A stretch of DNA of 60,781 nucleotides, taken from the NCBI GenBank assembly GCA_025057595.1, contig JANXBK010000007.1, positions 1 to 60,781 of the forward strand, read 5' to 3'. Positions 41,665 through 49,528 of this stretch are shown in pieces. The stretch is from Thermodesulfovibrio sp. GTDB lineage: Bacteria; Nitrospirota; Thermodesulfovibrionia; Thermodesulfovibrionales; Thermodesulfovibrionaceae. The notes beneath the pieces were generated by a model. The model had not been told where the DNA came from, searched no databases, and was given only the letters and a program-made list of their open reading frames with translations. Every line of letters starts with the position of its first letter. Within the stretch, counting starts at the first letter, position 1. The position numbers were made by a program, and so were the translations under genes.

Positions 41665-42765
41665 TTGAAACCTTTTGTTGATCTTAAATCTCAATACCTA
41701 ACAATTAAAGAAGAAATTCTTGAAGCTTTAGAGGGGGTACTTGAAAGCTCTCAATACATTCTTGGAAAAAATGTAAAAGCCTTTGAAGAGGAAGTAAAAA
41801 ACTATCTTGATGTTAAAGAAGCGGTAGCAGTAGCCTCAGGCACTGATGCGCTTCATCTGGCATTAAAAGCTTTAGGTATTGGCAAAGGAGATGAAGTAGT
41901 GACAACTCCTTTTACTTTTTTTGCTACCATTGAGGCAATTCTTTATGTTGGAGCAACTCCAGTTTTTGTGGATATTGATGGGGAGACATATAACATAAAT
42001 CCAGATTTAATTGAAGAGAAAATAACATCCAATACAAAAGCTGTTTTAGCAGTACATATATTTGGTGCTCCAGCAGATATGATAAAAATAAAAACTGTCG
42101 CAGACAAATATGGTATATATTTAGTTGAAGATGCTGCTCAAGCTTTTGGTGCAATGATAGGAGGCAGAAAAGTAGGAAGCATCGGAGATGTTGGTTGTTT
42201 TAGTTTTTATCCAAGTAAAAATCTTGGCTGTTTTGGTGATGGTGGAATGGTAGTGACAAATAATAGTGAGATAGCTGAAAAAATCAGAATTCTAAGAAAT
42301 CACGGTTCTCGAGGTGGATATATTCATGAAACAGTTGGGTTTAATTCAAGGCTTGATGAGATTCAAGCAAGTATTTTGAGAGTTAAATTAAAGTATATAG
42401 ATAAATACAATGAGTTAAGAAGGAAAAAAGCAGCACTCTACAACCAATACCTAAGTGGAAAGGTTATTACTCCTAAAGAAAAAGAGGGTAGCTATCATGT
42501 TTATCATCTCTACAGTATACGCTCACCATTAAGAGATAAAATAAGGGATTTACTGAAAGTTCAAGGAATTCCCTCTGTTGTGTATTACCCTTTACCAATG
42601 CATCTTCAGAAAGCTATTAGTTTTCTAGGCTACAAAGAAGGAGATTTTCCAGTAGCAGAACAGGTTTCAAAAGAAATACTCTCTTTACCAATATATCCCG
42701 AGATACCTGAGGAAGAAGTCTTTTATATTAGTCAATGTATTTTAAAATGCCTAGAAAACTTCTGA
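41665..42765 (+). CDS. gnnB: DegT/DnrJ/EryC1 aminotransferase, probably GnnB
   Basis: ~366 residues. I place the start at TTG 41665 because GGAGGA (41655-41660) sits just upstream and the gnnA stop ends at 41663; an earlier TTG at 41653 overlaps that ribosome site. DegT-family blocks: PFVDLKSQY, ASGTDALHLAL, FTFFATIEAI, VEDAAQAFGA (cofactor Asp), YPSKNLGCFGDGG (PLP Lys) and GFNSRLDEIQASIL. Would transaminate the 3-keto sugar made by GnnA to UDP-GlcNAc3N, giving amide-linked lipid A chains. Confidence 0.82.
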   Translation: MKPFVDLKSQYLTIKEEILEALEGVLESSQYILGKNVKAFEEEVKNYLDVKEAVAVASGTDALHLALKALGIGKGDEVVTTPFTFFATIEAILYVGATPVFVDIDGETYNINPDLIEEKITSNTKAVLAVHIFGAPADMIKIKTVADKYGIYLVEDAAQAFGAMIGGRKVGSIGDVGCFSFYPSKNLGCFGDGGMVVTNNSEIAEKIRILRNHGSRGGYIHETVGFNSRLDEIQASILRVKLKYIDKYNELRRKKAALYNQYLSGKVITPKEKEGSYHVYHLYSIRSPLRDKIRDLLKVQGIPSVVYYPLPMHLQKAISFLGYKEGDFPVAEQVSKEILSLPIYPEIPEEEVFYISQCILKCLENF

Positions 42766-43883
42766 TTGTAGCTGGTGAGACTTCGGGAGAGCTTTATGGA
42801 AGTTTGCTGGCAAAAGCACTAAATGATTTTAAGCTTTTTGGCATCGGTGGTAAAAAGATGTTTCAGGCAGGAGTAGAACTTGTGGGAGAGATTACTCACT
42901 CTTTTGGAATTATAGAAATACTAACTCATTTAACTAAGCTAAGAAAGAATATGAACTCAGCAATAGCACTACTTAAGGAGATAGATGGAGTCGTTTTAAT
43001 TGATTTCCCTGATTTTAATTTAACATTAGCAGAAAAAGCTAAAAGAATAGGGAAAAAAGTGATTTACTATGTAGCTCCTCAGATTTGGGCGTGGAGATAC
43101 GGAAGAATAAAAAAGATAAAAAAATATATAGATTTTGTTGCTTCTGTACTTCCTTTTGAAGAAGATATTTATAAAAAAGAAGACATACCTGTTAAGTTTG
43201 TAGGACATCCAATCACTGAGTTACTTAAAGAAGAGTTAGGCTTAGATTTTGATAAGTTTAGAATAAGAAAAAGCTTAGGTATTGAAAGCAAAACAGTTAT
43301 AACATTTATGCCAGGCAGTAGACCTTCTGAAATAAAAAAGATCTTGCCTTTTATGTTTAGAATCCTTCAAAGCTTAAGAAACTCAAATATTCACTTTATT
43401 ATTCCACTGGCACCAAACATTGAGTTTGATGAGATAACTTTAAAAAAGTTTATTTTTTATGAAAACTTAACCATTCTGAAAGAGCGTTCATTTACTGCAC
43501 TTGCAGCAAGTGACCTGGCAGTTATAACTTCTGGAACATCAACACTGCAGGCAGCGCTTCTTAAAATTCCAATGATAGTTGTCTATAAATTAAATCCTAT
43601 CTCATATGCTATCGGAAGGTTATTTGTAAAGGGAGTGAGACATATCTCACTCCCAAATATTATTGCAGATTTTATGAATTTAGATTCTACTGTAAGAGTT
43701 TTAGAATTTATTCAGAGTTTTAATGAAAAAGAAGTTTTAAATGAGATAGAAAGACTAATTCATGATAAAGACTACAGACAGAAAATAATAAATTTCTTAG
43801 AAAAGATAGGAAGTTACTTTATTCATAGACAACCTTCTCAAGAAGTAGCAGAGTTATGCAGAAAAATTTTTTTTACAGCTTAA
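42747..43883 (+). CDS. lpxB: Lipid A disaccharide synthase
   Basis: ~378 residues from ATG 42747 (another ATG four codons earlier). GT19 signatures: VAGETSGELYGSLL (N-terminus), IDFPDFNLTLAEKAKRIGKKVIYYVAPQIWAWRYGRI, FVGHPITE, FMPGSRPSEIKK, and SGTSTLQAALLKIPMIVVYK. Joins UDP-diacylglucosamine and lipid X at the inner membrane. It overlaps gnnB by 19 nt and waaA by 28 nt. Its coding sequence contains a perfect hairpin (43631-43654). Confidence 0.95.
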   Translation: MPRKLLIVAGETSGELYGSLLAKALNDFKLFGIGGKKMFQAGVELVGEITHSFGIIEILTHLTKLRKNMNSAIALLKEIDGVVLIDFPDFNLTLAEKAKRIGKKVIYYVAPQIWAWRYGRIKKIKKYIDFVASVLPFEEDIYKKEDIPVKFVGHPITELLKEELGLDFDKFRIRKSLGIESKTVITFMPGSRPSEIKKILPFMFRILQSLRNSNIHFIIPLAPNIEFDEITLKKFIFYENLTILKERSFTALAASDLAVITSGTSTLQAALLKIPMIVVYKLNPISYAIGRLFVKGVRHISLPNIIADFMNLDSTVRVLEFIQSFNEKEVLNEIERLIHDKDYRQKIINFLEKIGSYFIHRQPSQEVAELCRKIFFTA

Positions 43884-45124
43884 TTTATCTTTTAGCTCTA
43901 GTATTTTTTTTACCTAAGGAGTATTTTAAAAGACCAAAAGATTTAAGAAGAAGATGGATAAAGGAGAAATTCGGCTTTTTTGATTATCCAGCTCAATCCT
44001 TTAAGCCTAAGATATGGATTCATGCAGTAAGTGTGGGAGAAGTTTTAGCAGTAACAAATTTTATAAAAAAGCTCTCAGAAAACTATGATATAGTTTTAAG
44101 TACAATAACAGATACTGGACAAAAAGTAGCCTATGAAAGATTTAAAAGTTTTCCAGTAAAAATTATTTATTTACCCCTTGATATTCCTTTTGTTATAAAA
44201 AGAGTATTAAAGTTTTTTAATCCTGTAGCTTTAATTCTTACAGAGACTGAAATTTGGCCAAATTTGATAAAGTATGCTTCTCAAAGAATTCCTGTATTTT
44301 TGATAAATGGAAGAATAAGTGAGAAATCCTTTAAAGGTTACAGAAAGATAAGATTTTTTATAAAAGAGATTTTAAACTCTATAAAACTTTTTTGTGTTCA
44401 AGAAGAGGAGTATAAAAAAAGATTAATTGCATTAGGAGTTTCAGAAGAAAAGATTTATGTTACCGGCAATATGAAATTTGATTTAAAAATTGAAAGATTA
44501 GAGTTTCCTTGGGAGAAATCTCTTCCAAAACCTATAGTTTTAGCAGGAAGTACGCATGAACCTGAAGAAATAATTATATTAGATGCGTTTTTAAAGTTAG
44601 ATATTCCTTCAACTTTAATAGTTGCACCAAGGCATCCAGAAAGATTTAATGAAGTAGAGAAATTAATGAAGGAATATATAAAAAACAGAGAAGATATATT
44701 TTTTTCAAAAATAAGCAACTTAAGTGAAAGTTTAGTAGAAAAAAGTAGATTAATAGTTCTTGTTGACAAAATCGGAATTCTTGCCTCTCTTTACAGAGTT
44801 TGTGATGTTGCTATAGTTGGAGGAAGCTTTATACCCCATGGTGGACAAAATCCTCTTGAGCCGGCTTATTGGAGAAAACCTATAGTCTGTGGTCCCTACA
44901 TGTTCAATTTTCCTTTTATAGAGGAGTTTGTAAAAGAAGAAGGTTGTCTAATTGTTGACGATAAAGCTCTCTTTAGTGTGCTTAAGGAGCTTATTGAAAA
45001 TCAGGAAAAGAAAAATAAAGTTGGAGAGAATGCCTACAGAGTTTTTTCTAAAAAATCTGGTGCTACAGATAAAACTATAGATTTAGTTATGAGGAGCCTT
45101 TTGCAATACTTTCAAGTAAATTAA
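43856..45124 (+). CDS. waaA: 3-deoxy-D-manno-octulosonic acid (Kdo) transferase
   Basis: 422 residues. N-terminal membrane anchor (~5-20), GT-B fold with family blocks WIHAVSVGEVLAV, LTETEIWPNLIKYA (acidic catalytic region), NGRISEKSFKGYRKI, LAGSTHEPEE, and GGSFIPHGGQNPLEPAYWRKPIVCGPYMFNF. Adds Kdo to lipid IVA in inner-core LPS. Together with gnnAB-lpxB this shows that the cell makes LPS. Its 3' end overlaps the convergent potassium-channel gene by 38 nt. Confidence 0.94.
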   Translation: MQKNFFYSLIYLLALVFFLPKEYFKRPKDLRRRWIKEKFGFFDYPAQSFKPKIWIHAVSVGEVLAVTNFIKKLSENYDIVLSTITDTGQKVAYERFKSFPVKIIYLPLDIPFVIKRVLKFFNPVALILTETEIWPNLIKYASQRIPVFLINGRISEKSFKGYRKIRFFIKEILNSIKLFCVQEEEYKKRLIALGVSEEKIYVTGNMKFDLKIERLEFPWEKSLPKPIVLAGSTHEPEEIIILDAFLKLDIPSTLIVAPRHPERFNEVEKLMKEYIKNREDIFFSKISNLSESLVEKSRLIVLVDKIGILASLYRVCDVAIVGGSFIPHGGQNPLEPAYWRKPIVCGPYMFNFPFIEEFVKEEGCLIVDDKALFSVLKELIENQEKKNKVGENAYRVFSKKSGATDKTIDLVMRSLLQYFQVN

Positions 45125-46076
45125 GTTTATCAGTTTGTCCTAAGACAATAAGAGTGTCTCCTTCCATAATAGTTGTTTGAGAGGTAGGATTGAATATCAT
45201 TTTTCCATCTGCTCTTTTAATTCCTACTATTATCACTCCTATATCTTTTCCAATACCGCTTTGAGCAATTGTTTTTCCAATAAGAGTAGAGTTTGAAGAA
45301 ACTTCAATTTCTTCTATTTGAATCTCAATATGTTCAGATCGAGTTGCAAACTCTAAGAAATCAACAACTGTTGGTCTTAAGACAGTATGAGCAATTCTTA
45401 ATCCTCCAATAAGATAAGGAGAAACAACCCTGTCTGCTCCTGCTCTCTTTAGTTTTGCCTCTGCCTCCTTTTCAATAGCTCTTGCAACAATAAAAAGTTC
45501 TGGATTTAGCTCTCTTGCACTTAAAACTACATATAAATTTTCAGCATCAGAAGGCAAAACAGTTATTAATCCCTTTGCTCTTTCAACTCCTGCTGCTTTT
45601 AAAGTTTCATCATATGTAGCATCTCCCTCAACGTATAGAAATTCTTCCTCAGGAATATTACTTTTGTTTTTTTCAATGATTACAAATTTAATATTATTTA
45701 CTTTAAGCTCTTTTGCGATTATGCTACCCATTCTTCCATAACCACAAATAATATAATGTCCTGTTAACTCTTTAATCATCTTTTTCATTCTTCTTTTTTT
45801 ATAAACCTCCTTTAATTCTCCTTCTATTATAATTTTAGCTCCTGTTGTTAGTGTATATGTAAATATTCCAAAACCACAAAAAATTAAAAGGATTGTAAAA
45901 ATTTTTCCATCTTCATCAAGCTCTTTAACTTCTTTAAATCCTACAGTGGCGATAGTAATTACAGTCATGTAAAAGGCATCAATAAAGCTCATCTCTTCAA
46001 CGACAATATAACCAACTGTACCGAAGGCTAAAACAAGCAAAAAAAGAAATAAAATAAAAAAGAGTTTCTTTTTCAT
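45087..46076 (-). CDS. Two-helix potassium channel with RCK (TrkA-N/TrkA-C) domains
   Basis: 329 residues. Helix 1 (~4-24), pore helix and filter ITIATVGFKEV (~40-50), helix 2 (~58-80). RCK N domain with ELTGHYIICGYGRMGSIIAKEL (NAD/nucleotide-binding GxGxxG, ~103-124) and RCK C domain from ~250 (STLIGKTIAQSGIGKDIGVIIVG). A MthK/VIC-like ligand-gated K+ channel. The filter TVGF-x-EV rather than TVGYGD is common in this bacterial subfamily and is not a defect. Confidence 0.9.
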   Translation of the reverse strand: MKKKLFFILFLFLLVLAFGTVGYIVVEEMSFIDAFYMTVITIATVGFKEVKELDEDGKIFTILLIFCGFGIFTYTLTTGAKIIIEGELKEVYKKRRMKKMIKELTGHYIICGYGRMGSIIAKELKVNNIKFVIIEKNKSNIPEEEFLYVEGDATYDETLKAAGVERAKGLITVLPSDAENLYVVLSARELNPELFIVARAIEKEAEAKLKRAGADRVVSPYLIGGLRIAHTVLRPTVVDFLEFATRSEHIEIQIEEIEVSSNSTLIGKTIAQSGIGKDIGVIIVGIKRADGKMIFNPTSQTTIMEGDTLIVLGQTDKLNLLESIAKGSS

Positions 46077-46160
46077 TCTAAAATATTTTAAAAGACAGTA
46101 TTGAATATTGCAAGAGATTAAAGTTGAAAAAAGTTGACTAATTAATGTATAAATGTTTTT

Positions 46161-47363
46161 ATGAAAAAATTTCTGATTAGTTTTTTTCTACTTTTCCTCC
46201 TTTTACCCTTAGAAGCTTTTACAGAAGATGAAACACTACAAAAAAATGATATACCAGTTATTAAACAAGATGAAAAAAAGGAAATAATCTTTTCTTTCGA
46301 TGTTGAGCTTATTCCTGAATCCTCTGAAAGTTTAATTAGAAAAATTGAAAAAAATATATTGCTTTTTTCAGAAAAACTCAAAAATAAATTCTCTGTATGG
46401 CTTTCTCGTTCTACGAAGTATATTGAGAAGATGAAAGAGATTCTTAGTGAAAAGGGATTACCTGAGGATCTCGTTTATTTACCACTGATTGAAAGTGGAT
46501 TTAATGTTAATGCTCGTTCACCGAAAAATGCTATTGGTCCTTGGCAATTCATAGAAAGTACTGCTAGAAGATACGGACTAATAGTTGATTGGTGGAGGGA
46601 TGAAAGAAAAGATCCTATAAAATCAACTTATGCTGCAGCAAAATATCTTAAAGATCTCTACGGTATGTTTGGGGATTGGTCTTTAGCACTTGCTGCTTAT
46701 AACGCTGGAGAAGGACGTATATTTAAAGCAGTAAATAAAGCAGGAGAAAATGACTACTGGATATTATTAAATACTAAATTTTTACCTAAGGAGACTAAAG
46801 AATATGTTCCAAAATATATAGCTGCATTAACTATAGCTAAAAAACCTGAAAATTTCGGCTTTGAAAATATTGAAAATCATAATCCTCTCTCTTATGAGGA
46901 AGTTACAATTCCTTCTCCTGTCGATTTAGACATTATTGCTGAATGTTTACAAGTTGATCTAAATACCGTAAAAGAGTTAAATCCTGAGCTTAAAAGATGG
47001 TCAACTCCGATGAATGTTAAAGAATATACAATAAGAATTCCTACGGGTAAAAAAGCTGAGTTTCTTGAAAATCTAAATAAAATTCCTCCAGAAAAAAGAT
47101 TTAGTTACGATGTATATATAACTAAAAAAGGGGATACCGTCAGTAAAATCGCAAAAAAATATAAACTTTCAATAACTGTTCTGTATGAGATGAATGGAAG
47201 AGAAATCTTCAAAAATTTAAAACCTGGCACAGAAATAATGCTTCCACCTCATAATAAATTTATACCTCTTAAGGAAGATTTTTATATAGAGAAAAAATCT
47301 AAAAGAATCAATAAAAAGAGAGTATCTCAAAGAACTCAGATTAAAAAATCTAAGAAGGTATAA
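46161..47363 (+). CDS. Lytic murein transglycosylase with LysM (MltD-like)
   Basis: 400 residues. Signal peptide 1-21. SLT domain ~95-230 with catalytic Glu111 in VYLPLIESGFNVNARSPKNAIGPWQF and the AAYNAGEGRI block (~178-187). A degenerate LysM-like segment (~255-298) precedes a clear LysM (~311-355: YITKKGDTVSKIAKKYKLSITVLYEMNG). Lys/Arg-rich C-terminal tail (~375-400), suitable for peptidoglycan contact. Cleaves the glycan backbone to 1,6-anhydro products in the periplasm. A TTGAAA/TTGACT-TATAAA promoter-like region lies in the 84-bp divergent gap. Confidence 0.9.
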   Translation: MKKFLISFFLLFLLLPLEAFTEDETLQKNDIPVIKQDEKKEIIFSFDVELIPESSESLIRKIEKNILLFSEKLKNKFSVWLSRSTKYIEKMKEILSEKGLPEDLVYLPLIESGFNVNARSPKNAIGPWQFIESTARRYGLIVDWWRDERKDPIKSTYAAAKYLKDLYGMFGDWSLALAAYNAGEGRIFKAVNKAGENDYWILLNTKFLPKETKEYVPKYIAALTIAKKPENFGFENIENHNPLSYEEVTIPSPVDLDIIAECLQVDLNTVKELNPELKRWSTPMNVKEYTIRIPTGKKAEFLENLNKIPPEKRFSYDVYITKKGDTVSKIAKKYKLSITVLYEMNGREIFKNLKPGTEIMLPPHNKFIPLKEDFYIEKKSKRINKKRVSQRTQIKKSKKV

Positions 47364-47954
47364 CTACTGTTTAATCTTATCTTTTACAATCTCAGCAAAG
47401 GGTGAAGAAGGAAATCTCTTTATAATTTCTTCATGATATATTTTGGCTTGTTCTCTATTACTTTCTTCGTAAATTTTTGCTAACTCATAAAGAGCAGCAT
47501 CTTTTATGAAATCCCTTTTACCGTTAACTATCTGTTTTAACTTATTTGCTGCCTCTTCTTTATTTGTTTTCTTCAATATCATCGCTAATTTAAACTTTGC
47601 AAGATTTGAAAAGACCTCATCATCTGAATTTTCAACTTTTTCTAAAACCTCAATAGCTTTTTTATCTTCTCCTGCAAAGCTAAAAGCATAACCTGCATTA
47701 AGTAAATAAACGATATTTTTTTCGTTATCATAAGCCCTAAGAAACAACTCTGCGGCTCTTTTGAAATCTTGCTTGTAGTAGTTTCTATATGCTTCATACT
47801 CATACTGTTTTGCTTTGTCTTTTTTTATTAAATTAAAAATATAAATTCCTATGGCACCTCCAACTAAAGCTAAAAATATAAAAAATAATAGAACAACTTT
47901 TTTTCTTTCTAACATAATTTTTTCTTTAAAAGTTTGAATATTCATTTTTTTCAT
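47364..47954 (-). CDS. Single-pass membrane protein with TPR repeats (YfgM-like layout)
   Basis: 196 residues. Cytoplasmic N-terminus, one membrane helix (~19-43), then TPR-like helices (~50-190: EYEAYRNYYKQDFKRAAELFLRAY, YLLNAGYAFSFAGEDKKAIEVLEKVE, AKFKLAMILKKTNKEEAANKLKQI). The shape recalls YfgM/Tol-Pal-associated TPR proteins, which act as periplasmic chaperone adaptors, but specific identity is not claimed. Last gene of the nine-gene leftward operon; start overlaps the PHP stop by 1 nt and its stop abuts the stop of the transglycosylase gene. Confidence 0.7.
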   Translation of the reverse strand: MKKMNIQTFKEKIMLERKKVVLLFFIFLALVGGAIGIYIFNLIKKDKAKQYEYEAYRNYYKQDFKRAAELFLRAYDNEKNIVYLLNAGYAFSFAGEDKKAIEVLEKVENSDDEVFSNLAKFKLAMILKKTNKEEAANKLKQIVNGKRDFIKDAALYELAKIYEESNREQAKIYHEEIIKRFPSSPFAEIVKDKIKQ

Positions 47955-48601
47955 TAACTTTTCCTCCTTGCAATCTCTTCCATATTTTTGAAAACTCTGT
48001 AGATATCTTTCTCTGTTAAACTAGCACCTTTCAAAATTTTGACTGCAAAATCTTTTGTGATAAAATCCTTTGGCGAATGGGAGTCAGTACTTATAACTAA
48101 CTTTGCTTTATACTTTAAGGCTAATTTTGCAACATAACCATTACTCAAACTATGTCCTTTTCGTGATGTTATCTCAAGGTAAATCCCTTTTTTAGCTGCT
48201 TCTTTAACCTCCTCTTCTTTTATTAAACCAGGATGAGCCAAAATATCAATATCAGAGTCTAATGCTTTTTCATTTGTTCCTTCTTTAACTGGCTCTACTA
48301 AAGTCTCTCCGTGGACAACGATAATTTTAGCACCAAGTTTTCTTGCTTCTTTTGCTAACTCAGGAATTAATTTAGGAGGAACATGGGTTATTTCAACACC
48401 CGGGATTAAAACAACTGATGTAAATGGTTGAATTTCTCTGAAGACTTTTATAATTCTTGGAACAACTAAATCAATATTAGACTGATCTGCATGATCTGTT
48501 ATTGCTAAGGCTTTATAACCAATCTGTTCAGCTCTCCTTACAATCTCTGCAGGTATAAGCTCTCCGTCACTAAATACACTATGTATATGAAAATCCATCA
48601 T
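47954..48601 (-). CDS. PHP-domain phosphoesterase (histidinol-phosphatase-like)
   Basis: 215 residues. DFHIHSVFSDGELIP (3-17), AITDHADQSNID (~35-46), PGVEITHVPP (~66-75), VVHGET, ILAHPGLI (~120-127) and VISTDSHSPKDF (~170-181) give the full set of PHP metal ligands. The size fits stand-alone phosphoesterases rather than HisJ. It is cytoplasmic; the substrate is unknown. Coupled by 4-nt overlap to the isochorismatase-like gene. It is a different subgroup from the PHP protein at 15554. Confidence 0.82.
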   Translation of the reverse strand: MMDFHIHSVFSDGELIPAEIVRRAEQIGYKALAITDHADQSNIDLVVPRIIKVFREIQPFTSVVLIPGVEITHVPPKLIPELAKEARKLGAKIIVVHGETLVEPVKEGTNEKALDSDIDILAHPGLIKEEEVKEAAKKGIYLEITSRKGHSLSNGYVAKLALKYKAKLVISTDSHSPKDFITKDFAVKILKGASLTEKDIYRVFKNMEEIARRKS

Positions 48602-49164
48602 TTTACAAACTCCAGAATTTTTTTAAACTCTTCAGTTCCAGCTTTTTCAAGAATCTGAAAGACTAAAGCTTCTGTACAAGTAATTATACATCCAACATCT
48701 CTCATCAGTTGAAGAGCAGTTTGCCAATCTTCCTTTCTACGGCTACATACAGCGTCTGAAGGAACAAAGACACTGTAGCCTCTTAAAACTAAATCAAGAG
48801 CAGTTTGCCATATACAAATGTGAGCCTCCATGCCTGTAAGTATTATCTGGTTTTTTTCAGCTCGTATAATTCTTCTAAAAAATTCTTCTTCTTTAATACA
48901 ACTAAAATGAATCTTTTCAATAGCTTCTTCATCAACTAGCTCCTTAATTTCAGGAAGAGTTCTTCCTAATCCTTTAGGATATTGCTCAGTAATAATTACA
49001 GGAATTTTATAGAGCTTACTGAGTTGAATAAGTAATAGGATATTTTTTACTAATTTTTCAACTACATCTTTTTTCATAGCTAAAGAAAGTTTCTCCTGAA
49101 CATCAACCACTACAAGACAGAGATTGTTAGGATTTAAAATAAATTTTTCTGGCTCTTTATGCAT
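48598..49164 (-). CDS. Isochorismatase-family cysteine hydrolase
   Basis: 188 residues. Catalytic triad of the family: Asp21 in LVVVDVQEKL, Lys64 in ITEQYPKGLG and Cys117 in GMEAHICIWQTAL, plus the cis-peptide region. The YcaC/isochorismatase-domain group includes amidases, ureidosuccinate and nicotinamide hydrolases; the substrate here is undetermined. It overlaps the response-regulator gene by 8 nt. Confidence 0.85.
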   Translation of the reverse strand: MHKEPEKFILNPNNLCLVVVDVQEKLSLAMKKDVVEKLVKNILLLIQLSKLYKIPVIITEQYPKGLGRTLPEIKELVDEEAIEKIHFSCIKEEEFFRRIIRAEKNQIILTGMEAHICIWQTALDLVLRGYSVFVPSDAVCSRRKEDWQTALQLMRDVGCIITCTEALVFQILEKAGTEEFKKILEFVK

Positions 49165-49528
49165 CCTGCAACTCCTTAAAAAGTTTTATTATATCCTCTA
49201 TCTTAAAAGGTTTTGTAATATACCATTTTACACCAAGCTCTTTTGCTGTCTGTTTGTCTATCTCTTGACCTTTCGCAGTTAAGATAACTATCTTTATATT
49301 CCAATCTAGTGGCTCACTTTGAAGAATTCTACAAATCTCAAATCCGCTCATCTTTGGCATCATTATATCAAGAAAGACTATATCTGGCTTTTCTTTTTTT
49401 ATCAGTTGAAGTCCCTCAACTCCATCAGCTGCCTGCAGACTTTGTATCTTAACTCCCTCAATCTCTTCCAATATCTGTAAGATAAGCTCTCTTATCAGTG
49501 GTTCGTCATCTACTACTAATACTTTCAT
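49157..49528 (-). CDS. Single-domain CheY-like response regulator
   Basis: 123 residues, receiver only. Acidic pocket DDE (7-9), phospho-acceptor Asp54 in IVFLDIMMP, Thr/Lys in ILTAKGQ and WYITKPFK (Lys ~105). It has no output domain, so it must act by protein contact or as a phosphate relay. Directly abuts the hybrid-free sensor kinase gene upstream (no intergenic base), making them a likely pair. Confidence 0.9.
   Translation of the reverse strand: MKVLVVDDEPLIRELILQILEEIEGVKIQSLQAADGVEGLQLIKKEKPDIVFLDIMMPKMSGFEICRILQSEPLDWNIKIVILTAKGQEIDKQTAKELGVKWYITKPFKIEDIIKLFKELQDA

Noticed and set aside
45930-45965. Potassium channel filter TVGFKEV looked degenerate compared with TVGYGD
   Set aside because: TVGF-x-EV is the normal filter in this RCK-linked bacterial subfamily, so it is not an inactivating change.
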